This document shows, in pieces, positions 47,501-57,253 of a DNA stretch of 64,000 nucleotides (its first letter is position 1; every line of letters starts with the position of its first letter). The notes under the pieces were generated by a model. The model was not told the DNA's origin. It made no database searches and saw nothing but the letters and a program-made list of their open reading frames with translations. The position numbers and the translations under genes were made by a program. The stretch is taken from NCBI GenBank assembly GCA_000149265.1, contig CH002585.1, positions 1 through 64,000 on the forward strand, in the 5' to 3' direction. Source of the stretch: Ciona savignyi (lineage: Eukaryota; Chordata; Ascidiacea; Phlebobranchia; Cionidae).

Positions 47501-49236
47501 GCGCACACACTGCCGGGTTACCGCAGCTATTTCAGTGTTTTGTGTATGATTCAGATGCTCTTTAAATTTGGTAGAATCCATCATTCCAGTGGGTTCGGCG
47601 CCTTGCAGCCAAAAGGTTGGGGTTGACAACTGGTCGCTTGCTAATCGATTGTGTCCTTGGGCAAAGCACTTCACAAACATTACCTGAACCCAGAGGATTA
47701 ATGGGTTCTGCTATATTGGAGGAATGCATAAAACATACACAACACACTGCAATAACCCAATAATGTTCACAACTGCTGATCTGACAATTGCTTGTGTGTT
47801 AAACCCCCTGGTTTTCATATTTATGGGGTTAAACATAAATATCCTATTCATTCCTAAAGCCTAGATTTTCTGCAGAAATTGTTTTCAATTTATATATCTC
47901 AACCCAACGTATGTTGTCAACTAGGTTGGCTATCCATTAACACTCGAAAAAAAAAATACTTCCAACATTAAATAGGTAAAAATTGGGGAATTGTTGCGAT
48001 TGAAAACAACAATCAAATTTTGAGTGTCATCTGATATTGATATTTTTCCAGGGATAAAAAGTGCATGATCTAGTTTTGATATGGTATACAAGGTGAGATA
48101 GCAGAATTGAATAAGGATGCTCTCGAAAATCGTCTTTAAAAAATACAAGATAGGCATGGCTGTTTTTTTCCCTACCATTGTGTTAAATAGTGATAAAAGA
48201 AATGGTAAATAAAATTAATGTGTGTATATATAGAGATGAACTTTGTGAGTGTGTGGATGATTTTATGTTTAACTTAAATTGTAGTACTTGGTATAATTGC
48301 AATTCTACCTTTGCCTCATGTCACCCTGCAACTACACTCACCTAGAGGGGCAGGTAAGATTTCCTTGATGGCTTGCCTCGTATTACCACTGAAGTATCCA
48401 ACATTTGGATTGTCATGTCGACGCTTGTTCAAGTACTTATTGCTGCAAGCAAACTGAAGCTTATTTTTTATTTTATGACAAAAAAGAAATTGCAAATCGC
48501 ATATTAGTACAAAATATTTATCAGTACTGCTAATAATATAAATTGCTGATGTGAATAAGATTAGGTTTGTATTGCCCAAAATAAATTGTAATGATAAAAA
48601 TTCAAATATAAAAAAGGACTTTTAATCATTTTACTGTACTAACGAACACAGCACAATGTGCACTGGATTACAATGTACTAAACTCGATAAAAACATATTG
48701 CTTAAAATGTTTGTTCAACCCAATCCTGTATTGTATTACCAAATATAGCATACTACATTGTAATAGCTTGAAATTAGGTTAAAGCAACCTTTTTAAAAAG
48801 TTTAGACTTGTAAAAACACATTATATGAACAGGTTTTTTTTTACTTCAACACAAGAAAGAAACTTACTGCAGATAAACAGAGGCCTTAACTCTTTCATTT
48901 TCTATGGCATTTGATGAAATGTTTAGTTTTTCACGGAATTTGATGTTCGCAAAATAAAATCCATAACCAATCACACAGCCAGTTGACGTGACGGCAAACA
49001 ATTGTATTTTACCTGTGGAAGTTTTGACATTTTTATACTTTTTAACTCATTAACACTAGAGCAGAGTCAACACAAAATGTAATAAAAGGCATTATCATAG
49101 ATATACTGAATTTATTTAGAAAATGTATTTCAGCCATATTTTTATCCCTAGTAAAACAAGTGTATTCCTATAAACATCACGTCTTACCTTTATGCTTGGT
49201 GGTGAAGTTTATACAAGCAGCAAACAGTCTGTTCAT
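35556..49236 (-). CDS. SERAC1: SERAC1 (serine active site-containing protein 1)
   Basis: Seventeen coding exons: 49188-49236, 48868-49012, 48342-48442, 47225-47374, 46724-46801, 45706-45840, 44501-44613, 43581-43688, 42865-42971, 41403-41517, 40715-40806, 39711-39828, 39080-39246, 38441-38548, 37783-37892, 36380-36529, 35556-35746. Every junction is in phase, total 2037 nt, 678 aa (human about 654). SERAC1 acts at ER-mitochondria contacts in phosphatidylglycerol remodelling and cholesterol trafficking. Visible: an N-terminal hydrophobic segment ([19 protein letters not shown]), helical repeats (ECIQYFTS-like [32 protein letters not shown]) and the alpha/beta-hydrolase core. The core has [44 protein letters not shown] and [15 protein letters not shown] with the nucleophile in the G/A-x-S-x-G elbow, then [21 protein letters not shown] and [21 protein letters not shown]. 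The start is the first in-frame ATG before a good donor. Many introns hold SINE-A copies. Confidence 0.93.
35795..36095 (-). mobile_element. SINE-A, full length, in last SERAC1 intron
   Basis: Sense; tail about 65 nt before the acceptor at 35747. All conserved blocks are present. A further plus-strand fragment (GATTGCCCATGAGGTAACGC) sits at 36270-36330. Confidence 0.85.
36900..37110 (+). repeat. Family C repeat
   Basis: Parallels 3940-4140: TTTATTTTTATGTAGGTTTG, CACGTCTAAATATACCGAAAC, GACTGTCGTTTTGCCGTTTTT, AAAAAATAAACTAAACTAA. Confidence 0.6.
37150..37720. mobile_element. SINE-A pair: degenerate minus (37150-37470) and plus (37505-37720)
   Basis: Head-to-head. The plus copy is well preserved but cut off at GGGCGCGAGGTG, about 60 nt from the SERAC1 exon 37783-37892. 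Confidence 0.75.
38310..39010 (-). mobile_element. Three SINE-A fragments (38310-38365, 38560-38665, 38690-39010)
   Basis: All minus strand. The first lies downstream of the exon 38441-38548. The second is a tail fragment about 15-20 nt before that exon's acceptor (38549). The third is a diverged longer copy, in part duplicated internally. Confidence 0.7.
39285..39560 (+). mobile_element. SINE-A, near full length
   Basis: Antisense in the SERAC1 intron 39247-39710. Contains a small internal duplication (TTGGGTAATGTCCGGTCCTTGG). Confidence 0.75.
39860..40270. repeat. SINE-A remnant (39860-39990) and family C copy (40060-40270)
   Basis: The family C copy matches 29285-29460 over several blocks, starting TTTAGTTTATTTATTTTTTT. 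Confidence 0.55.
40335..40660 (-). mobile_element. SINE-A, diverged (40335-40595), plus inverted tail fragment (40605-40660)
   Basis: In the SERAC1 intron 39829-40714. Minus copy keeps ATATTCATGTTTATTCTTGTG and CTTGCACAAGGACACAAC. Confidence 0.65.
40885..41150 (-). mobile_element. SINE-A, near full length
   Basis: Sense to SERAC1; tail GAATACCCTATCCTATCC about 80 nt before the acceptor 40807. Confidence 0.8.
41518..42864. other. SERAC1 intron, AT-rich, nothing recognised
   Basis: No SINE-A copy and no ORF of note. A short repeated pattern (ATTAACATTTTnAGATTnAA) occurs at 42635 and 42792. Confidence 0.35.
43025..43285 (-). mobile_element. SINE-A, near full length
   Basis: Sense to SERAC1; tail about 50 nt before the acceptor at 42972. 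Confidence 0.8.
43990..44190. mobile_element. Family D MITE-like element
   Basis: Inverted ends GAAAGGGAAAACTAAAAGGA against CCACTTTCCCTTCATTTAGTG; interior TTTTAAACATGGGGTTTGGG and GGTTAAGATTAGTGTTTA. Confidence 0.6.
44281..44493. mobile_element. Family D MITE-like element, inverse orientation
   Basis: Inverted ends GGCAACACTAAAAGGAAGAA against CCCTTTCCCTCCTTTTTAGTT; ends 7 bp from the SERAC1 exon donor at 44500. The element 43990-44190 lies about 90 bp away in opposite orientation. Confidence 0.6.
44690..44945. repeat. Tandem repeat, about three units of ~95 bp
   Basis: Each unit contains AAGTGAATTTAGTCCATA, AATAATTTnATC and ATATTTTGGTTnAGnAAAA. In a SERAC1 intron. Confidence 0.75.
45388..45512. 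mobile_element. hAT (Charlie-type) MITE fragment
   Basis: Begins CAGTGCTCCCCAACCCCAGG and TTGGTACCAGGCCGCACCAG, the typical left end of hAT/Charlie elements; right end TAAAAAGGTTATGGGTCACT. A second short copy is at 53467-53535 (CAGTGGTCCCCAATGG). Confidence 0.55.
46575..46700. repeat. Two-copy direct repeat of about 60 bp
   Basis: CAAGGCTTTAAAAATCTCAC plus TTTAAAACAGCAG appears at about 46576 and 46642, each followed by a TTGTCTCC block. Confidence 0.8.
47440..47850. mobile_element. SINE-A pair: minus (47440-47600) and plus (47610-47850)
   Basis: Head-to-head copies in SERAC1 intron 47375-48341. The first is a 3' part, the second runs from the GCCAAAAGGTTG block to TAAACATAAATATCCTATTC. 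Confidence 0.75.
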
Positions 49237-49705
49237 ATTACCAATGGCAAAATCATGCAAAACAGTTTAGAATAAACTACCATTTCATTTCCATGTCCTG
49301 AAATTGCATATCGTAATCAAAATTTAACTGTAAACTGTGCTAGTTAATAAAATAGGGTTAAACACGTCTTTTTATATCTATACAAAGTATTTACCACTTT
49401 ATGACTATATATCCACTGTGTTAGTGTAAAGAACTGATTTTATCCAAATATATAACATTAACCATGACCGAACACTCATAACATTTCGCTAGACACCAAG
49501 ATACCGACTGACTGTATTGCCGCTCTGTCACTTTTCTAAATCCCCCTTTTTTCCTTTTTTATGCGAAAGAAAAAAGGTAGCGCTGCAATCCACACGCGCT
49601 GTATTCAATACTAAGCAGTGAGAAATTTTCATGTATTTACATGATTTCAATTTCAAATGGTATAAACGATACTTAAGTCATTATAATAGGGAACCAAACT
49701 AAGCT
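49237..49705. promoter_or_regulatory. Divergent promoter region of SERAC1 (-) and TSEN2 (+)
   Basis: 469 bp between the two start codons, free of SINEs. No TATA box or named element is diagnostic; position alone suggests a bidirectional promoter. Confidence 0.5.
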
Positions 49706-52702
49706 ATGGCAGTTTTTCGTCCTCCTCAAAAGAAAAAGGGCACTGCCAATGATTTCTTTACGCCGTTACCCGTACCGATTGCAAGTATAAACAAAACAAC
49801 CCCCAAAACCGAGTTGTGGAATTACTATGACGGGTTACTTCAGGAGAACCACGTAAGAGTTGACCTTCGTGGTGATATCCACAACCTAAATACCCAGGTA
49901 TGTATATCAAACCTCAGAATTAAAAAAAACAATGTCACAAAATAAAGAGAACCAATGGAATAAATAAATTCAATCCTAAACAAGTACTGTCATTAAACTG
50001 TGAAAATACAGCATTTAGAAGAACACTTTCTTGCTTTTTGTTAATAATTTCTTGCTCTTTTGTTGAACATTAATTTTATGGCATGAACACTTAAAAAAAT
50101 CTTAATAATCAAGGTTTACTGCATTTTGCAGGGTTTCTTTGGCAAGATCGTAAATTCTTCTTGCAGTAATGATGACCCAATGAGGCTTAAAGCACCTTTG
50201 GATTTTTGTCAACAAATTAACACACTTGCTCAACTTTCGGATAGTTCTACTGGTTCCAATGAACATTCCTGTGCAGCTGAAATAAACAAGTCTGACACTG
50301 TTGATCATCAAGATTCGAAAGAATACTTAATCTTAACATTTGAAGAGGCGTTTTTCTTGTCCTACGGCCTTGGTTGCTTGTTTGTTAAAGATTCAAAGGG
50401 AGAAATGTTAAGCATAGATACGTGAGTAGTTTTATGCATAGATGGTTTTTTGTTATCATAAATCAGCGAGTGTGCCGTAAATTCATTGAGATAAGGCATG
50501 TAATCTTCTATCGCTATGATGTTACGATAAGATAGGATATTCATGTTTATCCCAGTGAATGGGAAAATCAAGGCGTTCAAACACGGGCTATCGTCAAATT
50601 ACCTCGTGCCCAGCGTCAGATTACCGTAGCTATTGCAAAGTGTTGTGTATGATTTAGATGCTTTTTCTAATAGGGTGAACTCATCGTACAATCAGATTCA
50701 GGCAATGTCCCTAAAGTGTCTTGCCCACGGACACAACCGACTAGCTAGCTACCAGTTTCGAACTTGCAATCCTTTGGCTGCAAGGCAATGCACTAATCCA
50801 CTAAGCTAATTGGTCTGACTGCTAGCTGTCACAGAAAATTTGTTACATTTATCCGTACATCTATGTAGTTTTAGTCAACAAGCTGTATATATTATTTATT
50901 TTAAATAAAAACTATTAAACAAAATTTCCACTTTTTTATTAAAAAAATCATGGACAATTTTTCGTTTTGTTGAGTCTCCGTTTTCTACAATATATATAAA
51001 AATTTACATGAACACAAACTGCTGCACTAGCGATATTACCATATTTTACAAACCATTAAACGCACTGTCGATAGTTTGCTTTGTTTATTTTTTCATACGT
51101 AAGGTGCACCAGGCTATAAGACGCAATTTTGTTTATTGTGTAAGACAACGGTTTGTTTATAAAACAATGATATCGGTACTGCTTTTAAGTATAGGCAATA
51201 AAGCAAAAAGCACTGCTCATCCATAAATTAGACACAACGGCTTATAAGGTGCACGATCAATTTTTGAGAAAAAAAATTATTTAAATTTCGGCGAATGGTC
51301 CATAAAATAGGGTAATTCCTTCTGAATATTATAGATACTTTTGTGTCTGTATATTAATAATTCTTGATATTTTCCAATATTCTCAGTTTGATTAGTTCGT
51401 TCGAAGGATATGATATTCATGTTTATAAACTGGAAAACCAAAGCAGGTATTACTTGTGCAATCATCACATCACCTAGCACCCACACTCGGGTAACCGGAG
51501 CTATTGCATTGTACCAGTATGGCTGTTTTCTATTTAGTGCAACTTATTGCCAGTACAGTATAAATCTGTCGTAATCCTTATTTATTAAGGTTTAATTGAC
51601 TGTTATTCTAAAACAAAAGGAAACGCAATATATTAACAATATAAGAACAATCAACTCCCACTAAATCGTAAAGTAAATGTGCTACAAAATGAATAGCAGA
51701 TGTCGAACACGCAGAAGCCGCGGATAAATAATTATTGCCAACACGGGCGTGCGTAAGGTGTTCAACAGAAATTACGACAAAATCATTTTCTTAAAAATGT
51801 TTTACAGACAGTGGAGAGTGTATTGTGAGCGACACGCTAGGTTTCCAGTCACCTACAGTGCATATCACCACTTCAAGGGCAAAGGCTGGGTTCCGAGGGA
51901 CGGTATAAAATATGGTGGTGATCTGGTGTTGTACAGGAAGGGTCCACCGTATTATCATTCAAGTTACATTGTGGTCATTACATCTGTGGATGAGGAATTG
52001 CAGGTAAGGATAGAAATATTCATGTTTATCCCTGTGAATGGAAAACAAGGGGTGTTAACACACAGGCAATCGTGTGCCCATGTTGCATAATTGGAGACAT
52101 TGCAGGGTATTGTGTATGGTTCAAATTTTTAATGTGGTAGAGCCCATTATTTAACTGTTGCAGGTAAAAAAAACTGCTCATGAGCTAGTCAGTTGTGTCC
52201 TTGAGCATGGCACTTAACAGACATAAACCTGAACCCAGCGGATTAATGGGTTCTACAAAATTAAAGAAATGTGTGAATCCTACACGACACACTGAAATAG
52301 CTTCGGTAACCCGAGGTGGACGCGAGGTAATGTGATGATTGCCTTTGTGTGAACCTTCTTTGCTTTCCCATATACGGGGATAAACCTGAATATCCTATCC
52401 TAGCTGGTAATACATTTAAGCATTAACTTATTCGAAAACCACTGTCAATCCTTATGCACTTAAAACTATTTATTTTCCTGGCTGTTTTTTTTGTGCAGGA
52501 AACTCCATTTAGAGGAATGAATAACAGATCCTTCAATTGGGCCACTTTATCTGGGCAACTTAGACTTGGAACTTCTGTTTCTAAAGAACTAATGCTTTGT
52601 CATGTTGCTGTGCCTAAGAAATGTTTACAATCAGATTCATGCAATATTTCCTGTTTAACTGACTTCAGAATCCAAGAAACAATTGTTTCAAGATGGATTT
52701 AA
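49706..52702 (+). CDS. TSEN2: tRNA-splicing endonuclease subunit Sen2
   Basis: Four exons: 49706-49897, 50132-50421, 51808-52003 and 52499-52702, with phases 0, 2, 0, giving 293 aa (shorter than human, about 465). TSEN2 is a catalytic subunit of the nuclear complex that cuts introns out of pre-tRNAs. The N-terminal exon ends HVRVDLRGDIHNLNTQ. Exon 2 carries LTFEEAFFLSYGLGCLFV. Exons 3-4 form the nuclease fold with FPVTYSAYHHFKGKGWVPR, GIKYGGDLVLYRKGPPYYHSSY (the catalytic Tyr and His lie here) and VSKELMLCHVAVP with the catalytic Lys, ending IQETIVSRWI. The family's variable central linker is mostly absent, explaining the length. Donor of exon 3 (CAG|GTAAGGATA) abuts an antisense SINE-A. Confidence 0.92.
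50525..50815 (-). mobile_element. SINE-A, near full length, in TSEN2 intron 2
   Basis: Begins GATAGGATATTCATGTTTAT; antisense to TSEN2, about 100 nt after the donor. Confidence 0.8.
51095..51290. mobile_element. MITE-like sequence in TSEN2 intron 2
   Basis: GTAAGGTGCACCAGGCTATAAG near the left and CTTATAAGGTGCACGATCAA near the right, a pattern common in invertebrate and fish MITEs. Ends not resolved. Confidence 0.4.
51410..51515 (-). mobile_element. SINE-A 3' fragment
   Basis: GGATATGATATTCATGTTTATA to CCGGAGCTATTGCA. Confidence 0.65.
52010..52405. mobile_element. SINE-A pair in TSEN2 intron 3: minus (52010-52150) and plus (52160-52405)
   Basis: Head-to-head. The minus copy starts within 10 nt of the donor (GTAAGGATAG, then AATATTCATGTTTATCC). 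The plus copy ends ATATCCTATCCTAGC about 95 nt before the acceptor. Together they make up most of the 495-nt intron. Confidence 0.8.
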
Positions 52703-52859
52703 TCAAAAGAAAGAGAAAAGGAGCTTCTAGATATTGACTGTGACTTTTGATTATTTATTGATTGGTTTTCTACAATTCCTTGTAGTTTGGATGACATACT
52801 TTGGTTGTATTGTGACAGATCGACAGAAGGGTTATGGTAACCAACTGTTTATTTTACCT

Positions 52860-53040
52860 AGCTGAAAAGCTTGGTTGGTCAGTACGTCACTTTTCGGCGG
52901 AAAGGTTTTAGAAACTGGCTGCTAGCTTTTCGGTTGTGTCCATGGGTAAGGCACCTTGCAGTTATCATCTTGACTTAGCGGATCAATGGGTCACATTAAA
53001 TCTAAAATAACACTTTACTAATACCCAACACACTGTTTAA
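52860..53040 (+). mobile_element. SINE-A, degenerate
   Basis: Between TSEN2 and the phosphatase gene; keeps CACTTTTCGGCGGAAAGG and TTTTCGGTTGTGTCCATGGG. Confidence 0.55.
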
Positions 53041-53176
53041 TCCCAGTGAGCCAACTATGCACATGTGGAATTTTGTCAAATGTCTGTAAAGCTGCTTCAT
53101 TCTTTCATTTTCGTTCTTGCATTGTAATAGATTTAGGTTTAATCGTAAGAAACATTTTGTTCTTGATTTGAATGCA

Positions 53177-56100
53177 ATGAACCTGAAGCATGCAAGCTCA
53201 AAGTCCTGTTTCCAAGAAATTCTTTCCAAAATTGATACTTTTCTTTTTGACTGTGATGGAGTGCTGTGGCAAGGAAATCACGCAGTTAAAGGTAAATATC
53301 CTATGATTTGGCAAAGATTGATTATAAACTGGCTGGTTGGCTTAGTTGGTAAAAGCGTCCATGGTCCGCAGAGGCCAGAAGGTTTTTGGATCGAAACCGG
53401 TCGCTTGGTATTCAGTCAAATTCTTGACAAGGCATTTGGTGAATGTCACCATAATCTAATGGTTTGAAACAGTGGTCCCCAATGGACCAGCAAGCAACAT
53501 ATTTATCTTCTATTTTTGTGTTGCATAGTATTTTTCTTACACTTAATTGTTTTACAAGTTACTAAAAGTCCTTTGCAAATTACTATAAGTCCTTTGTTTT
53601 AATAATGTTTTAAGTCTAATTGTGACAATACAAAGTGCTTGTTAGCGCCATTTTCTTGAAGGATAAATTTAAGAGGGAAAACCAAGGGGTTACCGAAGCT
53701 ATTGCAGTGTGTTGTATAAGAATCACATGTATATTTAATTTATTAGAACCTATTAATCCGCTGGGTTTAGGCAAAGTGCCTTGCCCAAAGACACAACTGA
53801 CTGGCTAGCGACCAGTTTCGAATCTGCAACCTTTTGGCTAAAAAGCAACCCACTAACCCAGCAGACTAATTGGTTGGATATAAATAATAATAAAATAAAA
53901 AGTTATTGGAGAAATGCTTGCTAAAAAGGCACAACTGACATTAATGTATGTGCTGTATGTATATGTGTAGGTCTGGGAAATTGAATGTGGTGAAAAATCA
54001 TTATAACTGTTTCATCCATATTTTAGGAGCGCCCGCTGTGGTTTCACACCTTCACAACATCGGTAAACGAGTCTGTTACGTAACGAACAACAGCACAAAG
54101 TCCCGAATAAAATATGTGGAAAAACTGTTACGACTTGGATTTCCTGCTGACAAGGACTCAGTTTTTAGTACTGCCTACACAAGCGCTTTGTACTTAAAAC
54201 ACATAGCAAAGGTAAGTGTTGTTACTCTGTGCATAAATGTAGAGTTAGGAGTGTATTGCCATGATCCAGTGGCTTTAAATAGATCGGCCGATATAACAAC
54301 AAATAATGAACCCACTTTAACAGCTCCAAGATAATCTGATGATTGTTATAACGCCTGCCATTTTACACCCCTGGCAATTAAAATAAGTTGGATAATTATG
54401 TTTTATCCCATGGATAATTATGTTTTATCACATGAATAGGAAAATACAAGAAGCAATATCACATTGGTAACTGTCAGGGGTTACAAGAGTTATTGCAGTT
54501 TTTTGCATATAATTTAGAAGTTCCTTTATTTTAGAACTTCAAATTTACTGGGTCCAACTTTTAGATTTTTTCTATGATTTTGCAGATTAAGGGTAAAGTA
54601 TACCTTGTAGGGAATCCAGCAATGGTAGAAGAGTTAGACAATTTGGGAATCCAACACTTTGGTTCAGGGCCGGACAATCAAGTTACATCACAGGATTTTG
54701 ATGAAGTGAGAAGGTAATAGATGATGGGGAATGGTGTATCAGGTTGTTGTGTTTGAAATGAGCCACTTGCTACCATTTCGATTGCCGAATAAGATATCGG
54801 TGTTCATTCTGTCTCCAACCATCATGCACCGATCGTGGTTGATTTGAACAGTTTGCTGGGTGGAAGATTAGGTTAAGAGATAGAATATTCATGATTATCC
54901 CCGTGATGGAAAAACCACAGGGTTAACACACGCACACAGGAAAATATTTGAGTTTTTTGCTATTTACAAGAGAAAATTTGATTGATGTGTTGGGTTAGTG
55001 CGACTCCTTTCAAGAGAATGGTTGTAGGTTTGAAACTGGGCGCTAGCTAGTTGGTTGTGTCCTTTGGCAAGGCACTTAACCGATATTGCCTGAACGCAGT
55101 AGATTATTGGGTTGAACCAAATTAAAGAAAAATTATAAACAGCATACAATATCTCCGGTAACCCGTCGGTGGGCGCGAGGTGATCTGACGATTGCCCGTG
55201 TGTTAACCCCCTTGGTTTCACCATTCACGGAGATAAACATGAATATTCTATCCCTTGCAGCTGTATACTTGAAAATGATGTCAGTGCTGTGTTAGTGGGG
55301 TATGACGGACATATTAGTTACACCAAGATGATAAAGGCTGCGTCATACTTAAGCGACCCAGAATGCATATATGTAGCCACCAATGAGGACCATAGAATGC
55401 CATTGGGTAAGTTAGAATGAGATATTTTGTTTAGTGTTTTATTTTTTTGCTCTAAATTAGAATTATAAAATGGCAAATAAAGCAAATCGCGGCACAGGAA
55501 CAGGAAAGACAACAAAACGAACAGTTGTTAAAATGGGTATAAATTAAAAAATAATTACAGTAGACACGGTCGCCAAACCTAGATGAAAAACAATACTAAA
55601 TAATAACTATAACGATATAAATCCCTGAAGAAAAGCATGAGCAGTACTGATGCGGGAGTCCGCTTTAAAAAAGGTGTGACCCGAAAGATTGGACCATATT
55701 CATGTTTTATCCATGGAATTAAAAAACAGCTGACTTTAATTCAGGAGTAAACATTAGATAACCTCGTGAATACGCAAGGGATCGTTCTTATATAAGTAGC
55801 AGTCACATTTTCTTGTACCNNNNNNNNNNNNNNNNNNNNNNNNNNNNNNNNNNNNNNNNNNNNNNNNNNNNNNNNNNNNNNNNNNNNNNNNNNNNNNNNN
55901 NNNNNNNNNNNNNNNNNNNTACTACACGATTATGCATTTTGTCCTTCTACAGATGGAGAAAGGCATGTCGTGCCGGGAACAGGTTGCGTTGTGGGGAGCA
56001 TCACCACTTCTGCCGGCCGACAACCAGATGTGATTGCTGGAAAACCAGGAAGCTTTATGCTCGAATGCATAAAGGTAGTGCTTTGTTTAGTTAGAAATGT

Positions 56101-57253
56101 TTGATCAAATTTGACACAGTTACTGTCTTTAATTAAGTTACTGTCTTTGGTCAAATTTGATTCAGTTACATGTTTTTGACCAAATTTGATACAGTTACTG
56201 TCTTTTATGAAATTCGAAACAGTTACTGTCTTTTATGAAATTCGAAACAGTTACTGTCTTTTATGAAATTCGAAACAGTTACTGTCTTTGATTAAATTTT
56301 ATTCAGTTTCCTGACCAGTTAGTTTGGTGGTTTAGTACGATGCCTTACAGTCAGAAGGTTGAAAGTTGAAAACTGGTCGCTTGCTAAACGGTTGTGTCCT
56401 TAGGCAAGACACTTAACAGACATTGCCTGAACGAGTGGATTAATGTTTATGACCCTGGAAAACCAAGGGGGTTAACACACGTACAATTGTCAGATCACCT
56501 CGTGCCCACCGTCGGTTTACCAGAGCTATTGCCGTGTGTTGTGTATGATTCACATGTTCCTTCAATTTAGTGGAACATATGTAATGCGCTAGATTCAGGC
56601 AATGTCTGTTAAGTGGCCTTGCCCGAGGACACAACTGGACTAGCTAGCGACCAGTTTTGCACCTGCAACTCTTCGGTTGAAAAGCGAAGCACAAATCCAC
56701 CAGAATAATCTGTCGAACTATAAATCCTATCCTTTCCTAGCGTCAATCCTAGCGACCAGTTTTGCAGGTGCGAAACTGGTAGCTAGCTAGTTGGTTGTGT
56801 CTTTGGGCAATGCACTTTACGGACATTGCCTGAACCCAGCGTATTAATGAGTTCTACCAAATTAAAGGAACATGTGAATCATACACAACACACTGCAATA
56901 GCTCCGGTAACTGGAGATTGGGGGGAAAGTGATCTGACGATTGCCCGTGTGTTAACCCCCTTGGTTTTCCCATTTCAACTGGGATAAACCTGATATTCTA
57001 TCTTTTAACCTAATCCTCCACCCAGCAAACGGTTCAAATCAACCACAATCGGTGCATGATGGTTGGGGACAGAATGAACACCGATATCTTATTCGGCAAC
57101 CGAAATGGTCTTGATACCCTGCTTGTGCTCTCAGGGGTGGAGAACCAGGAATCTTTAGACCGAGCTGCTGGTAGCAAAGACGCAGATTTAAAATCCCAAG
57201 TCCCTAAATATTTCATGGGGTCTATTGGCGATTGGGAAAACTTTGTTCAATGA
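53177..57253 (+). CDS. HAD-family phosphatase (phosphoglycolate / pyridoxal phosphatase type)
   Basis: Six exons: 53177-53291, 54027-54211, 54586-54713, 55261-55406, 55953-56074 and 57026-57253, all in phase, 307 aa (PGP about 321, PDXP about 296). Motifs: DTFLFDCDGVLWQGN with the nucleophile Asp and acid/base Asp (motif I), RVCYVTNNSTKSR (motif II), GKVYLVGNPA, AVLVGYDGHISYTKM, YVATNEDHRMP, GAKPG-like AGKPGSFM with the motif III Lys, and MMVGDRMNTDILFGNRNG (motif IV acids). The family dephosphorylates 2-phosphoglycolate (PGP) or pyridoxal 5'-phosphate and cofilin (PDXP) in the cytosol; which activity applies cannot be settled here. I start at ATG 53177, since upstream in-frame codons are TTG. 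AATAAA near 57533 may be the polyA signal. Intron 4 contains an N gap (55820-55919). Confidence 0.9.
53325..53880. mobile_element. SINE-A 5' part (53325-53460, plus) and copy on minus (53665-53880)
   Basis: Both in the first phosphatase intron, with a short hAT-like piece (53467-53535) between them. The plus piece starts TGGCTGGTTGGCTTAGTTGG. Confidence 0.7.
54395..54550 (-). mobile_element. SINE-A, highly degenerate
   Basis: ATTATGTTTTATCACATGAATAGG with later GAGTTATTGCAGTTTTTTGC and GGGTCCAAC remnants. Confidence 0.45.
54774..54945 (-). repeat. Inverted partial copy of the phosphatase last exon and its acceptor
   Basis: 54774-54885 is the reverse complement, with a handful of mismatches, of about 57000-57113: the TAACCTAATC intron end, CACCCAG acceptor and the first ~85 nt of the last exon through GGCAACCGAAATGG. 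The copy continues at 54885-54945 into the SINE-A tail that precedes the exon at 57000. It lies in intron 3 of the same gene, about 2.1 kb away. Confidence 0.9.
54985..55252 (+). mobile_element. SINE-A, near full length, ending at a splice acceptor
   Basis: Sense. Tail GAATATTCTATCC is followed at once by CTTGCAG|CTGTATACTT, the acceptor of exon 55261-55406. Confidence 0.85.
55490..55595. repeat. Family C-like fragment
   Basis: CAGGAAAGACAACAAAACGA then ACAGTTGTTAAAATGGGT and CACGGTCGCCAAACC, comparable with 58220-58360. Confidence 0.45.
56110..56310. repeat. 28-bp minisatellite in phosphatase intron 5
   Basis: Units of CAGTTACTGTCTTTTATGAA plus ATTCGAAA; the central three are identical, outer ones diverged (AAATTTGAT variants). 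Confidence 0.9.
56305..57005. mobile_element. Three SINE-A copies: plus (56305-56450), minus (56445-56715), plus (56755-57005)
   Basis: A cluster filling the rest of phosphatase intron 5. The last copy is sense, with its tail (GATATTCTATC) about 25 nt before the final acceptor at 57025. Confidence 0.8.
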
